Shown here in pieces: positions 8,770 through 16,902 of a stretch of DNA of 46,086 nt. A program made the translations under genes and the position numbers. How positions within the stretch are numbered: the first letter of the stretch is position 1; each line of letters opens with the position of its first letter. A model generated the notes under the pieces. It made no database searches. It had not been told where the DNA came from and saw only the letters and a list, made by a program, of their open reading frames with translations. Source of the DNA: Pelotomaculum terephthalicicum JT (GTDB lineage: Bacteria > Bacillota > Desulfotomaculia > Desulfotomaculales > Pelotomaculaceae); assembly GCF_022410535.1 (NCBI RefSeq), contig NZ_JAKNBL010000024.1, forward strand, positions 1 through 46,086, given 5' to 3'.

Positions 8770-9372
8770 TTAAATTCTCCCCACCATGTTCCAATCGCGC
8801 TGAATACCTGGCTGACCCGGCATCCAACCGGCTGGAGCACCTAACCCGGTAGTTTCGCTAAACCTGAGGGCTTGCAGGACACGTATTATTTCCAGCACAT
8901 TACGACCTACCGGCCTGGGATACTTGCAAAAAAACTTTATTAAGCCGTCAGGTGAAATAATCAACGTAGTCCGGGAAGCTGACCCTGTTTCAGGGTTGTA
9001 GGCGCCATAGCACTTAGAAATTTCATTGGTCGGGTCGGATAAGAGCGGGTATTGAACTTTTCTCGCTGAAGGCGATACCTGAGCAAAAATTTTGTGTGAG
9101 TAGACGCTGTCGGTACTGATTGCCAGGACCTCTGCTCCTAATTGTACAAATTCTTCGTAATGGTCAGCCACGGCTGCCAGCTCGGTCGGTCAGACAAAGG
9201 TGAAGTCATTGGAATAAAAGAACAGGATTACCCACTTTTTACGAAAGTCAGAGAGCTTAACATCGACCCGTTGTCCCCTGTAATAAGCTTCGGCAGTAAA
9301 GTCGGCCGCTGGTTTATCAAGGACAATTGGCTCTTTGACGAAACACTGGTCAGATAAAACGACGCGTGACAT
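8770..9372 (-). CDS. Selenocysteine-containing peroxiredoxin (UGA at the peroxidatic position)
   Basis: The gene reads as a 200-residue AhpC/Prx-type peroxiredoxin only if the in-frame TGA at 9192-9190 (codon 61) is read through. The residues around it are [20 protein letters not shown], exactly where the family has FTFVCPTEL. Thus UGA replaces the peroxidatic cysteine, as in known bacterial selenoperoxiredoxins. Both sides are well conserved ([26 protein letters not shown]) and no other stop interrupts. A SECIS-like hairpin lies 10 nt after the UGA. The C-terminal motif usually read as VCPAGW is GAPAGW, so the resolving cysteine is absent. The start ATG has GAGG upstream. It would reduce peroxides in the cytoplasm; selA/B/C must lie elsewhere. 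Confidence 0.87.
9161..9179 (-). promoter_or_regulatory. SECIS-like hairpin for UGA recoding
   Basis: On the mRNA (minus) strand, 10 nt after the UGA, UGGCAGC pairs with GCUG(A)CCA around the tetraloop CGUG, giving a 7-bp stem with one bulged A. The apical loop starts 17 nt after UGA and contains G residues, in line with known bacterial SECIS geometry. Seen by eye; not scored. Confidence 0.65.
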
Positions 9373-9524
9373 GAAGAACCTCTTCCTTTACTATTTTTAT
9401 CCATATTATGTATTTGTATGAATTTATGTGTTGTAAAAAGGTTTAATAAATTAGGGAGACGCGGATGAGGCTGCCTATACTTAATATATCAGCGTAATTA
9501 TGGCTGAAATGGCAAGATACTTTT

Positions 9525-10349
9525 TTAACGCTGCCCGTCGGAGCCGCCGTCAGGAAGCTTTTTACAGCCGGGATATGCCGATATTGGCAGGGATTCCTGC
9601 GGACGGTTAAGCTCGGTCAGGTGCTTCCAGTAGCGCTTTGGCATATGACTCATACGGCACCGGGGGTTGTGACGCCCCTTCACCTCAATGGTCTCGTAAA
9701 AAAGTCGCCACAGTTCGCGGAAAGATTGTTCCTTTTGATCAGGTTCGGGCAATACCAGATCTTCAACAGCAATAATTGCGGACTGGTAAGGGTGGTACGC
9801 CAGCGCCATACCATGGGTTTTGTCAAAAATTAAAAAGCGTTCCTCCGGATAGCGCCGGCAGAAATGCTGCCTCAACAAAGGGAGCACACAGTTTTTCGGC
9901 TCTATCTCGCCTACGAGGACGTTGTTAAAAACAGAAAAGCGCAGGAACCCTTTCAGCAGGTGGCTTTCGTTTTTCAAATGCTTTACGGCTTTAAAGAGTA
10001 TATGCACTGCGTCGTTGGCCAGCATAGCCATCACGGAGGGGCCGTGACAGTAGCCCATGCGCATAAACCGCAGGATATGCAGTTCCTTTTGAGGAAGACA
10101 GGTTAAAAAGGCCTGCCGCACGAAATCCAGGGCCTCATGCCCCATTTTTTTCGGAATAGAAACCAGTACCCGGTTCGCTTTTTGGGGATCGGTCATAATT
10201 TCTTTAACCGGAAAGAGTGTAGCTTGCGGTATGTCCGGCGCTAAAATTTCCACCGGCATTTCTTTCTGGTCATAACTCTCAAAGACGCAGCACAGCAACC
10301 CATTGAAGCTGCCGTCGTAAAGATAAATCATATTTGACCGGTTAAGCAT
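9525..10349 (-). CDS. DUF4130/TIGR03915 SAM-linked DNA metabolism protein
   Basis: The 274-residue product matches the TIGR03915 family: early MIYLYDGSFNGLLCCVFESY, middle HILRFMRMGYCHGPSVMAM and LVGEIEPKNCVLPLLRQHF, and later DKTHGMALAYHP with FRELWRLFYETI. The family is almost always paired with the TIGR03916 radical SAM protein, as it is here. The two genes overlap by 22 bp, which implies translational coupling. The ATG at 10349 has AGGAGG 10 nt upstream; the ATG at 10331 is the alternative. A role in DNA repair or modification is a family-level proposal, made more specific here by the SOS-type promoter of the operon. The reaction is unknown. Confidence 0.85.
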   Translation of the reverse strand: MLNRSNMIYLYDGSFNGLLCCVFESYDQKEMPVEILAPDIPQATLFPVKEIMTDPQKANRVLVSIPKKMGHEALDFVRQAFLTCLPQKELHILRFMRMGYCHGPSVMAMLANDAVHILFKAVKHLKNESHLLKGFLRFSVFNNVLVGEIEPKNCVLPLLRQHFCRRYPEERFLIFDKTHGMALAYHPYQSAIIAVEDLVLPEPDQKEQSFRELWRLFYETIEVKGRHNPRCRMSHMPKRYWKHLTELNRPQESLPISAYPGCKKLPDGGSDGQR

Positions 10350-11650
10350 TTCTGAACATCCTCCTGACAGGATGACGGCTCATCAAAAAGAGAAAGCTGC
10401 TCCGCTTCCGGATGCAGAGGGAATCTCTCGTTATACATGGCCCAGGCTTTTTCAGACAGCAAAGCCCTCAGCACCGCATCCCGAGTGATTATCATGCCGT
10501 CCGCGGTTTTACCGCCGCAGGTGATGAAATACTGGGCACGTTTAAGTACAACCCCCAGCTTTCTGAGCGCGTCGAAATTAAGAGTGGTGGTGCGGCGGGC
10601 AGTGATAATCCGCTTAACACTTGTTACGCCGATGCCCGGTACCCGCAGCAGGTCGTTATAAGCGGCACGGTTTACGTCTACTGGGAAAAGCTCCATATGG
10701 TTAAGGGCCCAGTGGCATTTGGGATCTAAATAGGGATTAAAGCTTTGGTGCTGCTCGTCCAAAAGTTCGCGGGCGGTAAAACCGTAAAACCGCAGCAGCC
10801 AGTCCGCCTGGTAAAGGCGGTGCTCCCGCAGAAGCTGCGGTTTTGTGCCCATGGCGGGCAAAAGGGTGTTTTCGGCTACCGGCATATAAGCGGAAAAGAA
10901 AACCCGCTTGAGCTTGTATTTTTTATATAGGCTCTCGGTTAAATTTAAAATCTGAAAATCTGTGTCCGTCGTGGCCCCTATAATCATCTGGGTACTCTGG
11001 CCGGCAGGGGCGAACTTTGGTCCATGCCGATATCTTTTCCTGTCTGCGGAGCTCTCTTTTATGTGGCTATGAATATACCCCATCGGTCCCAAAATAGCGT
11101 GCTTTGATTTGTCCGGTGCCAGCAGCCGCAAACTGTTTTGAGAGGGAAGCTCAATATTTACACTGATCCGATCCGCCAGCGCGCCGATTCGGGCAATCAG
11201 TTGGCTGTCAGCGCCCGGAATAATCTTGGCATGAATATACCCGGCAAAACGGTACTCTTCCCGCAGTATGCGCAGAGCTTCCAGCATTTGCTCACAGGTA
11301 TAGTCGGGATTTTTAAGCACACCGGAACTTAGAAAAAGACCTTCAATATAATTGCGGCGGTAAAAATTGAAAGTCAGTTCCGCCAGCTCACGAGGTGTAA
11401 AGGTTGTCCGCGGCAGGTCGTTAGAACGGCGGTTGACGCAGTATTGGCAATCATAGACGCAGATATTGGTCATCAGCACCTTTAACAGCGAAACACATCG
11501 CCCGTCCGCCGCGAAGCTATGGCATATGCCGCAGGCCTCTGCGCTGCCAATACCCCCGGCGGCCGCCTTTCTAGCCACTCCGCTGGAAGTACAGGCCACG
11601 TCATATTTTGCCGCACCGGTCAATATTTGCAGCTTATGAAAAGCATCCAA
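10328..11650 (-). CDS. Putative DNA modification/repair radical SAM protein (TIGR03916)
   Basis: The 440-residue product carries the radical SAM motif CVYDCQYC near residues 63-70, preceded by RCVSLLKVLMTN. A helix-hairpin-helix motif (LLRVPGIGVTSVKRIITAR) lies near residue 335, the usual DNA-binding element of this family. Additional cysteines sit at CGICHSF near residue 41. The start is TTG at 11650, chosen for AAGGAG 9 nt upstream. It is the first gene of the operon with the DUF4130 protein, transcribed from a promoter with a LexA-type box. A SAM-dependent role in repair of damaged DNA is inferred; the substrate is unknown. Confidence 0.88.
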   Translation of the reverse strand: MDAFHKLQILTGAAKYDVACTSSGVARKAAAGGIGSAEACGICHSFAADGRCVSLLKVLMTNICVYDCQYCVNRRSNDLPRTTFTPRELAELTFNFYRRNYIEGLFLSSGVLKNPDYTCEQMLEALRILREEYRFAGYIHAKIIPGADSQLIARIGALADRISVNIELPSQNSLRLLAPDKSKHAILGPMGYIHSHIKESSADRKRYRHGPKFAPAGQSTQMIIGATTDTDFQILNLTESLYKKYKLKRVFFSAYMPVAENTLLPAMGTKPQLLREHRLYQADWLLRFYGFTARELLDEQHQSFNPYLDPKCHWALNHMELFPVDVNRAAYNDLLRVPGIGVTSVKRIITARRTTTLNFDALRKLGVVLKRAQYFITCGGKTADGMIITRDAVLRALLSEKAWAMYNERFPLHPEAEQLSLFDEPSSCQEDVQKCLTGQI

Positions 11651-11674
11651 CCCGCTCAGCTCCTTATAATCTTT

Positions 11675-11704
11675 ATCATATTACAGAACAAATGTTCTTG
11701 TAAA
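11675..11704 (-). promoter_or_regulatory. SOS (LexA-box) promoter of the radical SAM repair operon
   Basis: On the minus strand, TTTACA (11704-11699) and TATGAT (11680-11675) are separated by 18 bp, a good sigma-A promoter. The spacer contains AGAACATTTGTTCT, matching the Gram-positive LexA box GAAC-N4-GTTC as a perfect dyad (11685-11698). Occupation by LexA would block RNA polymerase. The TTG start is about 25 bp downstream. Confidence 0.82.
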
Positions 11705-11824
11705 GGACCCGAGGAAGTTATTCACCAGCGAATGCTGGACAACCTGCCTGACGATCTGGATAAGGCTGAGGGGTCATATATTGAGGACGCGATAAACCCG
11801 GTGGCTATAGAAGTGGAAGGGTAA
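11705..11824 (+). pseudogene. Fragment of phage baseplate protein J/XkdT (N-terminus)
   Basis: The plus frame reads EEVIHQRMLDNLPDDLDKAE, then GSYIEDAINPVAIE, and stops at TAA 11822. This is the conserved N-terminal signature of baseplate J / XkdT-like proteins (RMLDRVPDDIDKREGSFIYDALAP type), normally over 300 residues. Only about 40 residues remain, directly abutting the SOS promoter of the repair operon. It is a prophage scrap. Confidence 0.7.
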
Positions 11825-11945
11825 ATTAATTGGCGTGATTATAAATCGGACAGCGAGTTCAAGTTATACAACTAGGTTAAAAATAACTTTAGATATTAGT
11901 TGGTAATAGATAGCATAGGTAGCAAGGAATGAACGAGACATAAAT

Positions 11946-11975
11946 GTAAAAAACCGCCTAAACTAGGCGGTTAAA
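11946..11975 (-). terminator. Rho-independent terminator of the AT-rich lipoprotein gene
   Basis: On the minus strand AACCGCCTA, loop GTT and TAGGCGGTT are followed by a T run, 7 nt after the stop codon of the gene at 11982-12509. Confidence 0.88.
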
Positions 11976-11981
11976 AGAATG

Positions 11982-12509
11982 TTACATCTTTAAAAGTTCT
12001 TTTAGTTCAGAAACATCACTATTATACTTGTCTTTAATTAGTTCTTCATATTTAGATTTTATTTCGTCATCTGAAAGGTGTGGTACAAAATAAAAAAAGT
12101 CATTTAAATCTTTACATGCTTTAATATAAGCATTTGTTACAGCTTCAAAGTTAACCTTTTGCTTATCGCTTTCTACCAAATTAAAATCAGTTTTTAAATC
12201 GCTTTCATTCTTTAGCTGTTTTATTTCATTGTAAATTTGTTGATTATTAATTGTGAATTGCTCAGTGTCAATTTTACCATTAATCCAATCACTATAGTTG
12301 TTATTAGTTTTGTTAGCTATAGTTTCTAGCCGTGATGTCCATTCCTTATATAGACTTAAAAAATCTTCTTTTTTTGTAATAGTTGTTTGACCATTGTGAT
12401 CTGTTGTATCTGTACTTGTTGTAGTAGTTTTTTGATTTATTAAATTTGTGCAGCCAACTAATACAACCAATACGACAAGTAAAATAATGGTTGCGAAACG
12501 GGTTTTCAT
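11982..12509 (-). CDS. Small AT-rich lipoprotein, unknown function
   Basis: ATG 12509 follows GGAGGAAGTAAA, a strong ribosome binding site; the frame is open further upstream but without signals. The 175-residue product has a lipobox (LVVLVGC near residue 20) and a Thr/Ser-rich linker (QKTTTTSTDTTD). A charged all-helical domain follows, ending KSKYEELIKDKYNSDVSELK. Its base composition is clearly more AT-rich than its neighbours, suggesting recent acquisition. It has its own terminator and is probably monocistronic. No family recognised. Confidence 0.7.
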   Translation of the reverse strand: MKTRFATIILLVVLVVLVGCTNLINQKTTTTSTDTTDHNGQTTITKKEDFLSLYKEWTSRLETIANKTNNNYSDWINGKIDTEQFTINNQQIYNEIKQLKNESDLKTDFNLVESDKQKVNFEAVTNAYIKACKDLNDFFYFVPHLSDDEIKSKYEELIKDKYNSDVSELKELLKM

Positions 12510-12765
12510 TTTACTTCCTCCTTTCCCTTCTGTTAATTCTTTACCTAAAGGCAAATACCTTTTTGCAAGATATGGAAGAGGAGTTGGGAAGTTGTAATAC
12601 ACTTTTGACTTATATTGTGCAACAACCTTTTTAGTTTTTAATCGTATGCGGTATAATTAAGCAAAAACAGGGGTTCGGACTCATGGAAATTGTAAAAACA
12701 GAAGCAGGTTGAAAGACTACGGGCAGCGCGGCCGGAATATCATTTGAAAGGCCGGCGCAAGCAGG

Positions 12766-12816
12766 GGATATATCGACGCCTTAACTGGAAAAACGGTAAC
12801 TTTGGAGATGAATTAG
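12766..12816 (+). pseudogene. 3' tail of a second YcdB-type gene
   Basis: The frame GYIDALTGKTVTLEMN-stop is nearly the same as the last codons of the gene at 5706-7457 (YIDALTGKTVTLEVK). The nucleotide match continues past the stop codon (AGAAAKGRCCGGATAYSGG in both). Only this tail of the second copy survives, directly before the CuAO/propeller gene. Confidence 0.8.
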
Positions 12817-12842
12817 AAATGGCCGGATACGGGAGGAACACT

Positions 12843-14573
12843 ATGAAATTCTTTAAATTTTGCGGCTTAATCTGCTTGTTTTTGTTGTTTGCGGGGATTG
12901 CCCCCGTTGTGCCTGCTTTTGGCGAACAGACAGCGATAACTGTCGTTGTTGACGGCCAAAAATTAGATCTGGAAGTGCCGCCGGTATTTCTGGAAGACCG
13001 GGTTATGGCACCGGCGCGCAGCCTGGCGGAGTCACTCCGGGCGCGGGTGGACTGGGATCCGGCGACTGAAACGGCGACAATAGCATGCGGAAGCAGGAGC
13101 GTCAAGCTGGTTGACGGCAGCAATGAAGCCCTGCTGAACGGCGAACCGGTTCCTCTGGATGTGCCGGCGCGGGTGGTGGAAAACAGGTTCCTGGCGCCCC
13201 TGAGGTTCCTGGCCGAATCCCTGGGGGCCACGGTTCAATGGAATTGTATAGAACAAAAGGCAAGAATAATCAGCGCGCCGCCCGAGCGGCCGGAAAGAGT
13301 GTGCAATTCTTCATTTCCGGCCAAAGTGGCCTTAATCAATAACGGGCATTTGTGGCTGGTGGACGGCGTCCGCGCCGGTGCGGCGCCGGTGCGGATCACC
13401 AGCGCGGGGAATGCGGAGATTGTGGGCTGGTCTCCCGATGGCCGGTGGCTGATGTACCTGCACCGGGATGCGCAAGATTCCTGGAGCAAGCCCCCCTATC
13501 TCTGGGTGGTTAAAGCTGACGGCACAGGTGCCTTCCAGGTTGACCGGCGACCGGTGGCGGATACGCCGGCTTGGTCTCCGCTGGCGGATGCCATTGCTTA
13601 CGGCACTCGGGACCCTGATCAAGAACATGCGCCGGACGGCAACCTGAAGATTGCCGTTTTCGATAGTAGTGATAGCAGTGCCGCCGGAGAAGCAACAGTG
13701 ACCGTGCTATTGCCTGAGCATAGCAATGTCGCCAGCTTTGCCTGGGCGCCCGACGGGCAGAGCATTGCCGTATCTTTGCCCCGGAATAAGGAGCAGCCGT
13801 TGCTGATTAACCGGATTACCTTAGAAGGACAGAGCGCGAACTTGTTTACCTACAGTGAACCCAATACGACGGAGGATATTTTTTATACCCGGTCGGCATC
13901 CGGCTTGCAGTGGTCGCCGGATGGACGCTATCTTGCTTTTTACCTGGAGCCCGGTTCAGCTTCCCTGGCGGCGGACGGCGCGGCCGTCCAGGTGCTGGAT
14001 TTGCAGCAATCCGACCGGCTCCTGGATTTGGGCGGCGGGCTTAAATATGCCCAATGGCTGGCGTGGTCCCCCGACAGCGCCCGGCTGGCCTATATCGCTG
14101 GCGGTGGCCGTGACGCCACGGTAAACAAGCGCCTGCACCTGGCAGACCTGCGGAACGGCGGCAAAATCACTGATTGCGGGAGCGCCGGCCAGGTAGACAC
14201 CCAGCCGGTGTGGTCGCCGCATAAGCCTTACAGCCTGCTGTTCTGCCGCGGTAAAGAAGGAGGCGAATGGGCGGGAGGCGACAATTTCCCGGAGGTACTG
14301 GTACCGGGACAGCGAATCTGGCTGAAGACGGACGGCGGAGAAGTGAAAAGCCTTACCTCCGGCCCGGCGGACACAGCCGACTACGCACCCAAGCTTTCCC
14401 CGGACGGAGAAACCCTGGCGTACCTGCGGCTGAACCGTTTTGACAGCGGTTCCCTGTGCTTAAAGCTCCTGACCGGCGGCCAGGAGATGGAATTAATCAG
14501 CGGCCTGACCGGTGACCATGGCTATTACGGCAATTACTATCCCGAATGGCTGAGTATTTACTGGGAGAGGTAA
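12843..14573 (+). CDS. Secreted CuAO-domain plus WD40/TolB-like beta-propeller protein
   Basis: ATG 12843 follows GGGAGG. The 576-residue product has a signal peptide (LICLFLLFAGIAPVVPAFG). A CuAO-like N-domain covers about residues 30-140, with two strand pairs around MAPARSLAESLRARVDWD and LAPLRFLAESLGATVQW. A TolB/WD40-like propeller covers about 150-570, with repeated blades such as WSPDGRWLMYLHRD, WSPLADAIAYGTRD, WSPDGRYLAFYLE and WSPDSARLAYIAGG. It shares these blades with the lipoprotein at 21304-23424, its paralogue. The gene lies 7 bp before a DUF1287 gene and is probably co-transcribed with it. An extracellular binding or scaffolding role is inferred. Confidence 0.8.
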   Translation: MKFFKFCGLICLFLLFAGIAPVVPAFGEQTAITVVVDGQKLDLEVPPVFLEDRVMAPARSLAESLRARVDWDPATETATIACGSRSVKLVDGSNEALLNGEPVPLDVPARVVENRFLAPLRFLAESLGATVQWNCIEQKARIISAPPERPERVCNSSFPAKVALINNGHLWLVDGVRAGAAPVRITSAGNAEIVGWSPDGRWLMYLHRDAQDSWSKPPYLWVVKADGTGAFQVDRRPVADTPAWSPLADAIAYGTRDPDQEHAPDGNLKIAVFDSSDSSAAGEATVTVLLPEHSNVASFAWAPDGQSIAVSLPRNKEQPLLINRITLEGQSANLFTYSEPNTTEDIFYTRSASGLQWSPDGRYLAFYLEPGSASLAADGAAVQVLDLQQSDRLLDLGGGLKYAQWLAWSPDSARLAYIAGGGRDATVNKRLHLADLRNGGKITDCGSAGQVDTQPVWSPHKPYSLLFCRGKEGGEWAGGDNFPEVLVPGQRIWLKTDGGEVKSLTSGPADTADYAPKLSPDGETLAYLRLNRFDSGSLCLKLLTGGQEMELISGLTGDHGYYGNYYPEWLSIYWER

Positions 14574-14580
14574 AAAATAA

Positions 14581-15303
14581 ATGGGTCTAAGGTCTTTGTG
14601 GCGATTATCCTCACCATTCAAATTAATCATTGGTATTGTAATTGTTTTATTGCCGGCCGGATTTTTGACTCTTCATAATATGGATTTTAATCAACTGCCG
14701 GCGGAGCTGCGTGGGTTGACCGGACCGGTTTGCGTGGTGGAAAAGGTTGTGCTGTACAACGACAAGGACGGTGACGGGGTCTACGACCTTGATGATATCG
14801 TTCAGGGCGCGCGCAAGGATCTGGAGGCGAGACCGGCATATAAGGACGCCTACTATGCCGGGGGATACCCGCCGGAAAACGAAGGTGTCTGCACCGACGT
14901 GATCTGGCGGGCGCTGCAAAACGCGGGCTACGACTTAAAAGGAATGATGGACAGGGATATTCGGGAGCATCTGGAAGATTATCCCCGCGTGGCAGGCGCG
15001 CCTGAGCCCAATATTGATTTCCGCCGGGTGCCGAACCAGGAGGCTTTTTTTAAGAAGTACGCCGAACAGCTTACCACTCAGATTAAGCCTTGGGATGCGG
15101 AAAATTTAAAGCAATGGCAGGGCGGCGACATTGTGGTGTTCGGCCCGCCTCACGACCATGTGGGAGTAGTTTCAGACAAAAGGCGGGCGGACGGGGTTCC
15201 CCTGCTGATCCACAACGCCGGACCCTCTACCAGGGAGGATAACGGGCTCCTTAATTGGTCTACTCCCATAAAGTATCATTTCAGATTTTCTAAAAATAAT
15301 TAA
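14581..15303 (+). CDS. DUF1287 family papain-like (NlpC/P60-type) cysteine hydrolase
   Basis: The 240-residue product has one N-terminal transmembrane segment (LIIGIVIVLLPAGFLTL) and then the DUF1287 signature. NEGVCTDVIWRALQNAGYDL carries the likely catalytic Cys, and GGDIVVFGPPHDHVGVVSDK carries the likely catalytic His. A calcium-loop-like DKDGDGVYD segment precedes them. DUF1287 proteins are distant relatives of NlpC/P60 peptidases, so cleavage of cell-wall peptides outside the membrane is inferred. It starts 7 bp after the CuAO/propeller gene and precedes a lipoprotein gene by 33 bp, which suggests a three-gene envelope operon. Confidence 0.8.
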   Translation: MGLRSLWRLSSPFKLIIGIVIVLLPAGFLTLHNMDFNQLPAELRGLTGPVCVVEKVVLYNDKDGDGVYDLDDIVQGARKDLEARPAYKDAYYAGGYPPENEGVCTDVIWRALQNAGYDLKGMMDRDIREHLEDYPRVAGAPEPNIDFRRVPNQEAFFKKYAEQLTTQIKPWDAENLKQWQGGDIVVFGPPHDHVGVVSDKRRADGVPLLIHNAGPSTREDNGLLNWSTPIKYHFRFSKNN

Positions 15304-15336
15304 TATGGTGTTGTGATTTGTGGAAGGAGGCCCGCA

Positions 15337-15879
15337 ATGAAAATTACTCGACTGATTATCGCGCTATTAATACTTGCCTTCATAAGCGGCTGCGCTGTGG
15401 AGGAAGGGAAGTTGTCCGGCGGCCAGGGAAAGAAAACAGTTGTTACTATGGACCAGGCGATAACAGAGTACCTGGAAAACAGTATCATTCCCATTTCTGA
15501 ACCCCCCGGCGTGAAGACATTTGCGGCTTGCGACCTGCTCGGGGTATCCGAAAACGGGAACGAAAAAACAGCCTACCTGTTGGCGGACATACGAACATAT
15601 GGGGTTGAACCGAGCGTCGGCATCGGTCCCCGCAGCGCGAGTTTCCTGCCCTTGGCGCTAACCATGAGAGAGGAGAACGGCAGTTTTACGGTCGTTGGGC
15701 ACCGGCAGCCGCGCGACGGCACGTATAACTGGCCGGATATAAAACAAATTTTCCCCCAAGAATACCACGAGAGGATTCTAAACTACCACAAAACGGGGAA
15801 GGGTCAAGAAATGGAGCAATCTATCAGAGAAAAGGTAAACAATTATTTAAAGACGGCAGGAATAGAGTATACAGGATGA
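15337..15879 (+). CDS. Lipoprotein, unknown function
   Basis: ATG 15337 has GGAAGGAGG 6 nt upstream. The 180-residue product has a lipobox (LAFISGC near residue 18). The domain behind it contains ACDLLGVSENGNEKTAYLLA and ends in an amphipathic C-terminal helix (MEQSIREKVNNYLKTAG). No family is recognised with certainty. It follows the DUF1287 gene on the same strand and converges with the TauE/SafE gene, whose 3' end lies 5 bp away. Confidence 0.65.
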   Translation: MKITRLIIALLILAFISGCAVEEGKLSGGQGKKTVVTMDQAITEYLENSIIPISEPPGVKTFAACDLLGVSENGNEKTAYLLADIRTYGVEPSVGIGPRSASFLPLALTMREENGSFTVVGHRQPRDGTYNWPDIKQIFPQEYHERILNYHKTGKGQEMEQSIREKVNNYLKTAGIEYTG

Positions 15880-15884
15880 TATTA

Positions 15885-16691
15885 TCATTGAACATTTTCC
15901 CGACGTACTTTGTTAAATATTTTCACTGCGGAGATTATCAATATTAAGCCCAGGATCAGCTTTAATGACCCGCCGGAAACATAAAGAATTAGCATTCCGC
16001 CGATAAATGAGCCAATGATCGAACCTATCCCCATGGGTAGCACCAGTTCTTTAATATCTTGTTTTTGCGTGAAGGCACCATTGGCATAATGTCTGCCAAG
16101 TCCAATAATCACGGTTGGCAGACTGATCAGGATGCCGGCGGTTCCCGCCAGTTTAATATCGGCGCCAAAAACAAGAATTAACGTCGGAATAATTAACTCT
16201 CCCCCGGCAACTCCAAGCAGGCTGCTAATCATGCCGATTCCTGTTCCAAATGCCAGACCAATAAGCAGCAAAACCGGCAAAGGTGCTTGAACTCCTCTGG
16301 CAGCAAAGGGATAAAAAGATTCCCCAATAAGTAATAGCCCGATAGATAATAGCAGAGCCAAAATAACCTTCTCCAAGGCATGTTCGGATATTTTTTTGGT
16401 ATAAAGCGCCCCAATATAAGCGCCGCCCATTCCTCCCGCAATTAATGATAAAATCACCGGTGCAAGCGGCAATAATTTAGCAAATGGTGCGCTGGGAATT
16501 CTAAAAATCAGAGATGATAAAAGTGTAATGAAACTTGCGGCTAAGTTAAGAGACACTGCCTGACGGGCTGAGTATTTGAACAGACCCACCAATACAGGCA
16601 GCCGGAACTCCGCTCCGCCCAAGCCGATTAACCCGCCCAAACATCCGATAGGGGCGCTTGTCAGCAAGGCATATAGGGGTTTTTTATTCAT
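15885..16691 (-). CDS. TauE/SafE-family membrane transporter
   Basis: The 268-residue product has about eight hydrophobic helices and the duplicated GGLIGLGGAEFRLPVLVGLF and SSLLGVAGGELIIPTLIL motifs typical of TauE/SafE (PF01925) permeases. These move sulfite, sulfonates or other small organic anions. ATG 16691 has GGGAGG upstream. It is divergent from an HTH/PBP-domain regulator across a repeat-rich 211-bp region, so the regulator probably controls it and senses an oxyanion. The substrate is not determined. Confidence 0.87.
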   Translation of the reverse strand: MNKKPLYALLTSAPIGCLGGLIGLGGAEFRLPVLVGLFKYSARQAVSLNLAASFITLLSSLIFRIPSAPFAKLLPLAPVILSLIAGGMGGAYIGALYTKKISEHALEKVILALLLSIGLLLIGESFYPFAARGVQAPLPVLLLIGLAFGTGIGMISSLLGVAGGELIIPTLILVFGADIKLAGTAGILISLPTVIIGLGRHYANGAFTQKQDIKELVLPMGIGSIIGSFIGGMLILYVSGGSLKLILGLILIISAVKIFNKVRRENVQ

Positions 16692-16748
16692 TAATCAGTC
16701 CTCCCTAATATTGAGCAAATACTAGTAATACATAACAGTGTTAAATAC

Positions 16749-16762
16749 AACAGGATCCTGTT
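16749..16762. promoter_or_regulatory. 14-bp perfect palindrome
   Basis: AACAGGATCCTGTT is its own reverse complement and lies in the divergent TauE/SafE-regulator intergenic region, on the transporter side. It is a candidate operator. Confidence 0.5.
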
Positions 16763-16768
16763 ATTAAA

Positions 16769-16797
16769 TGATACTATTTAATACTAATTGATACTAT
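16769..16797. promoter_or_regulatory. Helically phased ATACT repeats (candidate operator)
   Basis: ATACT occurs at 16771, 16781 and 16791, exactly 10 bp apart. The outer two are part of the identical 9-mer TGATACTAT (16769-16777 and 16789-16797). Sites one helical turn apart on the same DNA face suggest cooperative binding, most simply by the adjacent HTH regulator. A TATAAT (16817-16822) follows 20 bp downstream towards the regulator gene. Confidence 0.55.
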
Positions 16798-16902
16798 AAT
16801 TAATCTTACAATATGTTATAATAGATGACAAGAAAAATTTTTATATTATTTCGTATTAAATAACATGGTTGATTCTTAGACAGAAATGTTTGAGGTGATT
16901 AT

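Noticed and set aside
8770-9372. Peroxiredoxin as two separate genes or a pseudogene
   Set aside because: The only stop is TGA at the catalytic cysteine codon, both halves are conserved in one frame, and a SECIS-like hairpin follows.
9525-11650. Plus-strand open frames over the radical SAM/DUF4130 genes
   Set aside because: They lie antisense to two clearly conserved proteins and have no ribosome binding sites.
12744-12842. Upstream extension of the CuAO/propeller gene
   Set aside because: This stretch is the tail of a YcdB-type gene in another frame, and the ATG at 12843 has its own GGGAGG and signal peptide.
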